A stretch of 23,172 nucleotides of DNA from RBG-16-64-43 sp964353865 (GTDB lineage: Bacteria; Chloroflexota; Anaerolineae; Anaerolineales; RBG-16-64-43): positions 1-23,172 of the forward strand of contig CAYGXJ010000100.1 in the NCBI GenBank assembly GCA_964353865.1, read 5' to 3'. Of the stretch, positions 14,900 through 21,397 are shown one piece after another. Each line of letters starts with the position of its first letter. Within the stretch, counting starts at the first letter, position 1. Made by a program: the position numbers and the translations under genes. The notes beneath the pieces were generated by a model. It ran no database searches. It was not told where the DNA came from and saw only the letters and a program-made list of their open reading frames with translations.

Positions 14900-15146
14900 G
14901 CGGGGCGCACCCCGATCCCCCGACCCTTCCACCCACTCCCCGGGGTCGTCCGCGGCTTGGGCCTGCACTCGATCGAAGGTCGACCGGTGCCGATTGAAGG
15001 GCCAACGCGGCCGGCCGGGCATACCCGCTCCCCCCTCAGCCAAGGAGTTCGCGGCGCGGCACCTCCTAGACAGATGTACCATCGAGGGGGAGCTGCACGG
15101 CGACCCCGAAAGGCGCCTCATCCGGTCAGAAAATGGCGTTTCCGAC
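14900..15146. other. Gene-free spacer between the repeat lipoprotein and the cold-shock gene
   Basis: No gene or RNA was recognised here. CGGGG (14901-14905) and CCCCG (14910-14914) form a small hairpin right after the lipoprotein stop codon, but no T-run follows. The rest is GC-rich and without clear repeats. Confidence 0.45.
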
Positions 15147-15175
15147 TTGACTCACTGCCGAGGTTATGCTAGGAT
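15147..15175 (+). promoter_or_regulatory. Promoter for the cold-shock protein gene
   Basis: TTGACT (-35, 15147-15152) and TAGGAT (-10, 15170-15175) are 17 bases apart, and TGC directly precedes the -10 (extended -10). Predicted start near 15182, leaving a leader of about 135 bases ahead of the ATG. Confidence 0.65.
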
Positions 15176-15217
15176 TTCAGATGTGTGGGACGCGGTATTA
15201 GCTCGGAAGGCCGGACC

Positions 15218-15243
15218 GCCGCTCTAGCAACACTCGGAGCGGC
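15218..15243 (+). promoter_or_regulatory. Hairpin in the long 5' leader of the cold-shock gene
   Basis: GCCGCTC (15218-15224) and GAGCGGC (15237-15243) form a perfect 7-bp stem with a 12-base loop, directly followed by ATTTTCT. It looks like a weak intrinsic terminator inside the leader, or part of a temperature-responsive fold. Cold-shock genes elsewhere use long structured leaders for this purpose; its role here is inferred. Confidence 0.5.
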
Positions 15244-15316
15244 ATTTTCTGTTCCTCTCCACCGCTGGCTGCGCCCTAGGACCCACTCTTCTTTCCCGGC
15301 AACAGGAGGCACGGGC

Positions 15317-15529
15317 ATGACTGAACGAATCGTCGGAACCGTCAAGTGGTTCAATGCCACCAAGGGCTATGGCTTCATTGCCCGCGAGGGTGGCGAGGAC
15401 GTCTTCGTCCACTTCTCGGCCATTCAAATGGATGGCTACAAGAAGTTGGAGGAAGGCCAGCAGGTGGAGTTCTCGATCGAGAACGGCCCCAAGGGATTGC
15501 AGGCAGCGAACGTCATTCCCGTCCGCTAG
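15317..15529 (+). CDS. Cold-shock protein, CspA family
   Basis: A 70-residue single cold-shock domain that binds single-stranded RNA or DNA and melts RNA structure. RNP1 is KGYGFI (16-21) and RNP2 is VFVHF (29-33). The start MTERIVGTVKWFN is typical of the family. The ATG at 15317 has AGGAGG 9 bases upstream. An in-frame extension back to 15185 was rejected because it lies in the structured leader and adds 44 residues unlike any Csp. The gene stands alone, convergent with pheT; a shared hairpin separates them. Strong ribosome site and long leader suggest post-transcriptional control. Confidence 0.97.
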   Translation: MTERIVGTVKWFNATKGYGFIAREGGEDVFVHFSAIQMDGYKKLEEGQQVEFSIENGPKGLQAANVIPVR

Positions 15530-15556
15530 GCATCCGAACGCATTCCCAGAGCCAAA

Positions 15557-15583
15557 AACGGCCCGTCCAGTGGACGGGCCGTT
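15557..15583 (-). terminator. Intrinsic terminator of the pheST operon (shared with csp)
   Basis: AACGGCCCGTCC and GGACGGGCCGTT form a perfect 12-bp stem with a 3-base loop. On the minus strand the stem is followed by a T-run (ending TTTTT then GG), 18 bases past the pheT stop, a classical rho-independent terminator. On the plus strand it lies 28 bases past the csp stop and, with weaker following T content, may also end that transcript. Confidence 0.85.
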
Positions 15584-15600
15584 GAGTTAACCCCTCACGG

Positions 15601-18168
15601 TCAGGGGCCGCTGCGGATCCGTGCGCCAAGTTGCTCCTCAAGCGCACGGATGATGCCCAGCCGAACCTGGGCCACCTCGCCGTCTGTCAGCGTGCGGTCC
15701 GCGGCCTGATAGGTGAGGGAGACGGCCAGGCTCTTCTTGCCTTCGCCGGCTTGCGCTCCGCGATAGACATCGAACAGCCGCACCTCGCGCAGCAGCGGCC
15801 CGCCCGCCGTGCGCATCACGTCCATCACGCGCCCGGCTGGCACTTCCTCGGCGACGATCAACGCCACGTCCTCCAACACCGGCGGGACGCCCGGGATGGC
15901 AGTCACGGTGAAGCGCGGGGGGATGCCAGCGAGCAGCGCCTGCAAGTCGAGGTCGGCCGCCAGCACCGGCTGGGCGAAACCGAAGCGCTGCGCCACAACC
16001 GGATGCAGTTCGCCCAGCACGCCCATCGCGCGCCCCCCGGCCGAGAGGCTGGCGCATTTCCCCGGATGAAAAGACGGGTGAGGTGCCTCGGCCAGGGTCG
16101 TTTCTCCCACATGCAGTCCCTGGGTCAACATCTCGAGAATGCCCTTCAGGTCGTAGAAGTCCATGGGCGCCGCCGCCGGGCTCGACCAATGCGCGGGCTC
16201 GCGCAGCCCACTGAGCACAATGGCCAAGCGCAGCGGCTCCTCAGGCAAGCCCTCGCCCGCGGGATGGAACTCGGGGCCGATCTCGAAGACCGCCACTCGC
16301 GGCCGCTGCCCCGCCTGCCGCGCGGCCACTTCCATCACACTTGAGAGCAACGACCGCCGCAGCACACTGCGGTCCGGGCCGATGGGGTTGGCGATTTCCA
16401 CGTACTGCGAGCGTGCCAGCACCGCCCCGGCCGGGTCGAGCTGCGCCTCGCGCTCGGGCGAGGTGAAGCGGTAGGTGATCACCTCCTGCAAGCCGGACTG
16501 GACCAGCAGGTCGCGCACCGCCTCCTCGCGTTCGAGGCCTGGGTTATCACGCTGGGGTGGCAGGAGCGTGGCGAGTTGCGCCTCCGGGATGCGTTCGTAG
16601 CCATACACCCGGGCGATCTCCTCGATCAGGTCGGCCTGGCCGATCACGCCCGGCCCGATGTCGAGGCGGTGATCGGGCACGCTCACGCGCAGCACGCGGG
16701 GCGCTCTGGCCCGCGCGCTGCGACGACCTCGCCCGGCAGGCGTGGCCGCGCGCAGCTCAACCCCAAACTCCAACCGTTCAAGGATGCGCACAATCTCGCG
16801 TTCCGCGATGGGTGTGCCCAGCAGCGCCGCCACCCGTGCCAGCGGCAAGTCGACAGTCACACGCGGGGCTTTGCGCGGGTAAGCGTCCGCCACGTCGCGT
16901 GCCACAACCCCCTGGCACTCCTCCGCCATGAGCGAGGCCGCGCGCGCCACAGCGCGCACCGTCATTGCCGGGTGGACGCCTCGCGAGAACCGGTACGAGG
17001 CCTCCGAGGGCAAGCGCAGCGCCTGGACCGCGCGGCGGATGCTGATGAAATCCCACGCGGCGCCTTCCAGCAGGATCGAGGTTGTGCCCTCGGTCACCTC
17101 CGATTCCGCCCCGCCCATCACCCCGGCGATCGAGAGCGCGCCGCGGCTGTCGCATACCAGGATCATGTAATCTTCAAGCACGCGCTCGACGCCATCGAGG
17201 GTGGTCAACTTCTCGCCGGCCTCGGCCAAGCGGGTATGGATGACCACCGGCCCGGCGCCGGCCCGGCGCGTGAGCACATCCCAGTCGAAGGCGTGCAGCG
17301 GCTGTCCGGTTTCGAGCATCACGTAGTTGGTGATGTCGACCACGTTGTTGATCGGGCGCATGCCCGCCCGGCGCAAGCGGCGTTGCATCCACTCCGGGCT
17401 GGGCCCGATCTTCACCTCGCGAACGAGCACCGCGCTGAAGCGCGGGTTGAGGTCGGGCCGGCGGATCTCGATGCGCAGCGAACCGCGCAAGGGCTTGCCA
17501 CTGCCGCGCAGCGTGTAGGATGGCTGGCGCAGCTTCTGCCCGGTAAGTGCAGCCACCTCGCGCGCGATGCCGATCAGGCTTGCCGCCCGCGCCATATTAG
17601 GGTTGATCTTCACGCTGAAGACGTGGTCACCCAGAACTCCCACCAGCGGCGCCCCCAGGGGCGCCTCCGCCTCGAGGATCATCACCCCTTCGTGCTCCTC
17701 GGAAAGGCCAAGCTCTTTCTCCGAACAAATCATCGACGACGATTCGACGCCGCGGATCTTCATGCGCTTGAGGGTAGTGGGTACCCGCCCGGGCGCATGT
17801 CCGTCGTATAGTGTCGCACCCTCGCGTGCGTAGGCCACCTTGAGCGGCTGGGCCAGCGGCCCCAGGCCTTTGTACGGGAACAGGTTCGATGCGCCGGTGA
17901 GCACGGTGTGCTCGGTCAACCCGTCGAAAAGGCGGCACAGCACGAGCCGGTCGGCATTCGGATGGGGCATCACCTCGCGGACTTCACCCACCACGATCTT
18001 CTCGGAATCCCAGGCCAGCCCGTCGCTCCCGCGCCCCGGAATTGCAGGCAGTCCGACACTGGTTATGTCCTCAACCTCCAGGCCGGCGAACGTGAGGCGG
18101 GCGGCCAATGCCTCCGGCTCGAGCGTCAATCGCACATAGTCTCTCAGCCACGAAAGGGGTACTTCCAT
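15601..18168 (-). CDS. pheT: Phenylalanine-tRNA ligase beta subunit
   Basis: The 855-residue beta subunit of the (alpha-beta)2 enzyme that charges tRNA-Phe; it supplies tRNA binding and editing of mis-charged Tyr. It opens with the usual MEVPLSWLRDYV, followed by the EMAP-type tRNA-binding domain (about 40-155), the B3/B4 editing domain with the motif around RRAVQALRLPSEASYRFSRG, the B5 domain, the catalytic-like core, and a C-terminal anticodon-binding fold (LFDVYRG...KSLAVSLTYQ...RTLTD). A basic, low-complexity insert around RGRRSARARAPR lies within B5; it looks like a lineage-specific loop. The ATG at 18166-18168 has GGAGGTGG upstream. The gene follows pheS by 42 bases in one transcript controlled by the T-box leader and ends at a strong terminator. 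Confidence 0.97.
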   Translation of the reverse strand: MEVPLSWLRDYVRLTLEPEALAARLTFAGLEVEDITSVGLPAIPGRGSDGLAWDSEKIVVGEVREVMPHPNADRLVLCRLFDGLTEHTVLTGASNLFPYKGLGPLAQPLKVAYAREGATLYDGHAPGRVPTTLKRMKIRGVESSSMICSEKELGLSEEHEGVMILEAEAPLGAPLVGVLGDHVFSVKINPNMARAASLIGIAREVAALTGQKLRQPSYTLRGSGKPLRGSLRIEIRRPDLNPRFSAVLVREVKIGPSPEWMQRRLRRAGMRPINNVVDITNYVMLETGQPLHAFDWDVLTRRAGAGPVVIHTRLAEAGEKLTTLDGVERVLEDYMILVCDSRGALSIAGVMGGAESEVTEGTTSILLEGAAWDFISIRRAVQALRLPSEASYRFSRGVHPAMTVRAVARAASLMAEECQGVVARDVADAYPRKAPRVTVDLPLARVAALLGTPIAEREIVRILERLEFGVELRAATPAGRGRRSARARAPRVLRVSVPDHRLDIGPGVIGQADLIEEIARVYGYERIPEAQLATLLPPQRDNPGLEREEAVRDLLVQSGLQEVITYRFTSPEREAQLDPAGAVLARSQYVEIANPIGPDRSVLRRSLLSSVMEVAARQAGQRPRVAVFEIGPEFHPAGEGLPEEPLRLAIVLSGLREPAHWSSPAAAPMDFYDLKGILEMLTQGLHVGETTLAEAPHPSFHPGKCASLSAGGRAMGVLGELHPVVAQRFGFAQPVLAADLDLQALLAGIPPRFTVTAIPGVPPVLEDVALIVAEEVPAGRVMDVMRTAGGPLLREVRLFDVYRGAQAGEGKKSLAVSLTYQAADRTLTDGEVAQVRLGIIRALEEQLGARIRSGP

Positions 18169-18210
18169 GATCCACCTCCAGCGCGCCGTTGCCGCGCCCT
18201 GTTCGCCGGT

Positions 18211-19236
18211 TCAGAACTGCTCGAGAAAGCGCGGGTCGTTGGCCCAGAAGGCGCGAATATCAGAAATGCCGTGGCGCAGCATGGCGATGCGTTCCGGGCC
18301 CATTCCGAAAGCGAAGCCGGAGTAACGCCGCGGGTCGTATCCGCCGTTGCGCAAAACGATCGGGTGGACCATTCCTGCGCCGAGAATCTCGAGCCAGCCA
18401 CTACGCTTGCACACCGGGCAGCCGCTTCCGCCGCAGATGAAACACTCGATGTCCATCTCCGCGCTCGGTTCGGTGAAGGGGAAGTAATCGGCGCGGAAGC
18501 GCACGCGCACCGAGGCGCCAAACATGCGCCGCGCAAAGTCGGCGAGAGTCGCCTTGAGGTTGGCCAGCGTGATGCCCGTCCCCACCGCCAGGCCCTCCAC
18601 CTGATAGAACTGCGCTTCGGCGCGTGCCGTCACCTGCTCGTAGCGGAAGCACATGCCGGGCAGGACGACGCGAATCGGCTCGGGGCAGCGTTCGCGCATT
18701 ACGCGCACCTGCCCGGGCGAAGTGTGCGTGCGCAAGATGAGGCCAGGGCGCGTGGTATAGAAGGTATCCTGCATGTCGCGCGCGGGATGATGGGGCGGGA
18801 AATTCAGCAGCTGAAAGTTGAATTCATCGCTCTCCACCTCGCGGCTGCGGTAGACCTGGAATCCCATCTCGGACCAAATCGCCAGAATTCGGCGCAGCAC
18901 CTGCGACGAGGGATGCAGCCGGCCGCGTTGCGGGGGCCGCCCGGGCAGGGTCAGGTCGAGATTCTCGGAGGCCAACACGTGCTCGAGGTCCTGGAGCCGC
19001 AACGCCTCCTCCTTGACCGACAGCGCAGCTTCCAGGGCTTGCTTTGCCTGGTTGGCAGCGCGGCCGGCGGCCGGGCGTTCGGCTGCAGGCAGCGAGCCGA
19101 GATCGCCCAGGTAGTTCATCAGCGGGGAATGACGGCCCAGGTGCGCCACGCGCCATGCTGCCAGGCTCTCACTCGAGCGCACTTCATCCAGCGCGCGCAG
19201 CGCAGCCTCCCGCATCGCCTCAATCGGTTCAGCCAT
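18211..19236 (-). CDS. pheS: Phenylalanine-tRNA ligase alpha subunit
   Basis: The 341-residue catalytic subunit. It forms Phe-adenylate from ATP and Phe and transfers Phe to tRNA-Phe. An N-terminal coiled-coil region (about 1-95) that grips the tRNA precedes the class II core. Motif 2 lies around GMCFRYE (194-200), followed by QFYQVEG (209-215), and motif 3 is GFAFGMGPERIAML (307-320). A four-Cys loop, C265-x2-C268-x4-C273-x2-C276, sits before WLEILGAGMVHP; many bacterial PheS proteins have it and it may bind zinc. The ATG at 19234-19236 has AAGGAGG upstream, which overlaps the T-run of the T-box terminator, so readthrough and ribosome access are tightly linked. First gene of pheST. Confidence 0.97.
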   Translation of the reverse strand: MAEPIEAMREAALRALDEVRSSESLAAWRVAHLGRHSPLMNYLGDLGSLPAAERPAAGRAANQAKQALEAALSVKEEALRLQDLEHVLASENLDLTLPGRPPQRGRLHPSSQVLRRILAIWSEMGFQVYRSREVESDEFNFQLLNFPPHHPARDMQDTFYTTRPGLILRTHTSPGQVRVMRERCPEPIRVVLPGMCFRYEQVTARAEAQFYQVEGLAVGTGITLANLKATLADFARRMFGASVRVRFRADYFPFTEPSAEMDIECFICGGSGCPVCKRSGWLEILGAGMVHPIVLRNGGYDPRRYSGFAFGMGPERIAMLRHGISDIRAFWANDPRFLEQF

Positions 19237-19255
19237 CCGGCCTCCTTAAAACGAA

Positions 19256-19283
19256 ATGTCCCGTCCGCTCAGGGACGGGACAT
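19256..19283 (-). terminator. T-box leader terminator ahead of pheS
   Basis: On the minus strand ATGTCCCGTCC and GGACGGGACAT form an 11-bp stem with a 6-base loop, followed by TTCGTTTT. It competes with the antiterminator formed by the T-box sequence just upstream: the 5' strand of the terminator (GTCCCGTCC) is also needed by the antiterminator helix. Uncharged tRNA-Phe should favour readthrough into pheS. Confidence 0.85.
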
Positions 19284-19568
19284 GGCCCGCGGTACCACCC
19301 TGATGAGCCCAGCCGGTGCATGGAGAGCGCCGTCGGGCTCGCTCATTGCCCGCCGCCGGTGAGCGGCGAGGGGCTCCTTCGCTAACGGGAAGGATGCGGC
19401 CCAAGCTACTGTTCGCGTGGTCATGAGGGGTTCGGCCATCGCGATGGTTCACCTGGGCAGCTCAGGAGGGAACTTCGGCGGCGTCGATCCGGGCCGGGCT
19501 TGCAGTCGTGGCCACGGCCTCCCTGTCGGCATAGCGCCGCGTACTTTCCTCCGTCACAGCCTTTCGTG
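19256..19568 (-). promoter_or_regulatory. T-box riboswitch (tRNA-Phe) controlling pheST
   Basis: The leader, read on the minus strand, shows the T-box parts in order. Stem I starts with GGAGG (19548-19552) and closes with CCTCC (19465-19469); inside are the AGTA of the specifier loop (19542-19545) and the specifier codon TTC (19470-19472), which pairs with the GAA anticodon of tRNA-Phe. A purine-rich AG-type bulge (GGGAGG near 19519-19524) lies in the distal part of stem I. A stem III-like hairpin CCTTC/GAAGG encloses the conserved CCGTTA (19383-19388). The T-box AGGGTGGTACCGCGG (19287-19301) holds TGGT, complementary to the ACCA end of tRNA-Phe. A terminator follows. Known biology: uncharged tRNA stabilises the antiterminator. 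Specifier and downstream genes agree, so the assignment is firm, while exact helices need a folding program. Confidence 0.92.
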
Positions 19569-19574
19569 GCGGTA

Positions 19575-19602
19575 ATTATCTCCGATCCTTGTCACCTGTC
19601 AA
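19575..19602 (-). promoter_or_regulatory. Promoter of the T-box-pheST transcript
   Basis: TTGACA (-35, 19597-19602) and GATAAT (-10, 19575-19580) on the minus strand are 16 bases apart. The predicted start near 19568 places the whole T-box stem I in the transcript. It is back-to-back with the FHA gene promoter (53 bp between the two -35 boxes). Confidence 0.75.
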
Positions 19603-19647
19603 GCGAGGCCGGCGGGCCGCGGCCTCGGCGGACCGGACCCGGCCTGC

Positions 19648-19679
19648 AATTCCATTTGACACCCACGCCGACTGGAATT
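19648..19679. repeat. Inverted repeat bracketing the FHA-gene promoter
   Basis: AATTCCA (19648-19654) and TGGAATT (19673-19679) are perfect 7-bp inverted arms, centres 25 bp apart. The left arm lies just upstream of the -35 and the right arm touches the first base of the -10. This suits a dimeric or looping repressor; the binding protein is unknown. Confidence 0.45.
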
Positions 19680-19684
19680 ACACT
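19656..19684 (+). promoter_or_regulatory. Promoter for the FHA-domain gene
   Basis: TTGACA (-35, 19656-19661) and TACACT (-10, 19679-19684) are exactly 17 bases apart. Predicted start near 19691, about 22 bases ahead of the ATG. Confidence 0.7.
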
Positions 19685-19712
19685 CGCTGCACGCGTCGAC
19701 GAGGAGGAGAAT

Positions 19713-20279
19713 ATGTCCAGCGGACAATTGCGCTTGGTCATGCGCAGCGGCCCCACGCCAGGCAAGGTGTTCGAACTGAACAAAGAAATTGCCACCATCG
19801 GGCGGGAGGCCTCGGCCGATATCGTCATCGCCGATCCTGAGGTGTCCCGCGCCCACGCACGGCTCGTTTCCAAGCCGGGCGGCGTAATCATCGAGGATTT
19901 GGGCTCGACCAACGGCACCTTCGTCAACAAGCAGCGCATCACCGCCCCGCGCGCCATCTCCCCAGGCGATGAAATCACGCTGGGCGAAAGCATCGTTCTG
20001 GGTGTCGAGACCGAGGGCGTGGCGGCTACCGTCGTCGCCGCCTCCGCCAAAGTTGCGCCGGCGCCTCGCACCGCCGCAGCCGTGCCTCAGGCTGCCCCTG
20101 TACCTCCTCCACCGCTGGCGGCTGCCGCCCCGGTCGAGAAGAAGGGTGGGGGAAGACGTATGCTGTGGATCGGGTGCGGCTGCTTGCTCCTCCTGGCGTG
20201 CGTGGTGGCCGTCGGCATCGGCTGGTACATCGACTCCAATAATCTGTATTGCGCCGTGCTGGGAGTCGGCTGCTTCTAA
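19713..20279 (+). CDS. FHA-domain protein with C-terminal membrane anchor
   Basis: A 188-residue protein. The forkhead-associated domain (about 5-100) binds phosphothreonine peptides; key residues are present: GR (30-31), S45-x2-H48 in SRAHARL, and STNG (65-68). An Ala/Pro-rich linker (about 108-140) leads to a basic patch (KKGGGRR) and one transmembrane helix (about 151-172), so the FHA domain is cytoplasmic and the 16-residue tail, with two Cys, lies outside. Such proteins usually work beside Ser/Thr kinases in signalling or envelope assembly, but no kinase gene is in the window. ATG 19713 was chosen for the GAGGAGGAGA upstream and the promoter at 19656-19684; a longer in-frame extension to 19500 would run through the promoter and across the T-box leader. 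Confidence 0.9.
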   Translation: MSSGQLRLVMRSGPTPGKVFELNKEIATIGREASADIVIADPEVSRAHARLVSKPGGVIIEDLGSTNGTFVNKQRITAPRAISPGDEITLGESIVLGVETEGVAATVVAASAKVAPAPRTAAAVPQAAPVPPPPLAAAAPVEKKGGGRRMLWIGCGCLLLLACVVAVGIGWYIDSNNLYCAVLGVGCF

Positions 20280-20316
20280 GAGTCGACCCCTGGACGTTTC
20301 GCTCTCCGGCACAAAC

Positions 20317-20384
20317 GGCGCCTCCCGCGCGCGTTGAGTTGGGCTAGATTCCCTTCCCGCTCAACCTGCTCAACGGGAGGCGCC
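20317..20384. repeat. Long inverted repeat with alternative inner pairings after the FHA gene
   Basis: GGCGCCTCCCG (20317-20327) and CGGGAGGCGCC (20374-20384) are perfect 11-bp inverted arms. Inside, GTTGAG (20333-20338) can pair with either of two CTCAAC copies (20360-20365 or 20369-20374), the second of which shares its last base with the outer arm. As RNA this is a 68-base stem-loop that could switch between folds. It starts 38 bases past the FHA stop. It may be a terminator without a T-run, a leader element of the protease gene, or a DNA site. The rest of the 257-base gap to the protease gene shows nothing I recognise. Confidence 0.45.
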
Positions 20385-20536
20385 TGCGCATCGGCCCTTC
20401 ACCCAGGGGGTGACCGCATTCACTCTGCATTCCACTCTCCCAACCCCTTGCGTGCAGTCCGGATGAGAGGGCCCGGCGCTCGCATGGCAAGCCCCCCGAA
20501 TTCCGCGCGAGGTCTCTCGGGGCAAACGGAGGACCC

Positions 20537-21397
20537 ATGAACATGAGGGCTGGGAAGCTTCCTGCGCTGGGGCCCGCCTGGCGCTGGGTCTGGCTGGCCT
20601 TGCTCCTGGCCGCCGGCATCGTCCTGGTTTTGCTCATCCCGCGCCCGGTGGTCGGAACCATCTATGTCAATACTCCGATCGAGGCGGTGAGCGCGCGCGA
20701 AGTGATCGCCCAGATCGACGAAGCCCGCAGCAACCCGCGCGTGCGCGCGGTGGTCTTGGTGCTTGACAGCCCGGGCGGCACTGTGGCCGACACCGAAGCC
20801 GTCTATCTCGAGCTGGCGCGACTGCGCGCCGCCAAGCCGGTGGTCAGCACTATCGGCACCATGGCCGCCAGCGGAGCTTACTACTTGGCCGTAGGCAGCG
20901 ACTATATCTTCGCCATGCCCACCTCTCAGGTGGGCAACGTGGGCGTCATCGGCAGCCTGCCGCCACGGCCGACGGTCCTTGAAGACGTCGCCTCGACCGG
21001 CCCGTACAAACTGTTTGGCGGTCCGCGTGATTCCTTCCTGCGTCAGTTGGAGGCCGTCAAAGCGGGATTTATTCAGGCGGTCACCCTGGGCCGTGGGGCA
21101 CGGCTGAACCTCACCACCGAGGAGGTCGCCCGCGGCGAGATCTATCTGGGCAGTGATGCCTTGCGCCTCGGGCTGGTGGATGCCTTGGGCGGCCTATCGC
21201 CAGCCATCGCCCACGCCGCGCGCATGGCCCACATCGCGCACTACGCCGTGACCGACCTGCGCGAACTGGCCGGGCTGCCGGCGGCTACGCCCGTGCCCTT
21301 CTTCTATATGGCCGAGGATGGACGCGCCACAGCCTTCCCGCTCGAGGCCGGTCTCTTTTTGCTTTACGTTCCGCCGGCAGAGGGGAGGCAGCCATGA
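20537..21397 (+). CDS. S49-family membrane protease, SppA/SohB-like
   Basis: A 286-residue protease of the signal-peptide-peptidase A / ClpP-crotonase fold, anchored by one N-terminal helix (about 17-35) with the catalytic domain outside the cytoplasm. Family motifs are VLDSPGGTVADTEAVY (75-90), the nucleophile in MAASGAYY (Ser112) and the general base in TGPYKLFGGPRDS (Lys158), forming the Ser-Lys dyad. DALRLGLVDALGG (208-219) closes the domain as in SppA. The usual role is cutting leftover signal peptides or membrane proteins. The C-terminus (about 245-286) is an extra hydrophobic stretch not needed for the fold. ATG 20537 has GGAGG upstream. Its stop overlaps the next gene's ATG (ATGA, 21394-21397), so the two are coupled and probably act together. 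Confidence 0.92.
   Translation: MNMRAGKLPALGPAWRWVWLALLLAAGIVLVLLIPRPVVGTIYVNTPIEAVSAREVIAQIDEARSNPRVRAVVLVLDSPGGTVADTEAVYLELARLRAAKPVVSTIGTMAASGAYYLAVGSDYIFAMPTSQVGNVGVIGSLPPRPTVLEDVASTGPYKLFGGPRDSFLRQLEAVKAGFIQAVTLGRGARLNLTTEEVARGEIYLGSDALRLGLVDALGGLSPAIAHAARMAHIAHYAVTDLRELAGLPAATPVPFFYMAEDGRATAFPLEAGLFLLYVPPAEGRQP

Noticed and set aside
13412..15121. 569-codon open frame on the minus strand opposite the repeat lipoprotein
   Set aside because: Shadow frame of Gly/Arg/Ala-rich composition; the plus-strand gene has a promoter, lipobox and internal repeats.
15185..15316. In-frame N-terminal extension of the cold-shock protein
   Set aside because: It overlaps the structured leader; the strong AGGAGG serves the ATG at 15317 and the 70-residue product is full length for the family.
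16576..17811. 411-codon open frame on the plus strand inside pheT
   Set aside because: Opposite-strand shadow of pheT; no ribosome site and no recognisable domain.
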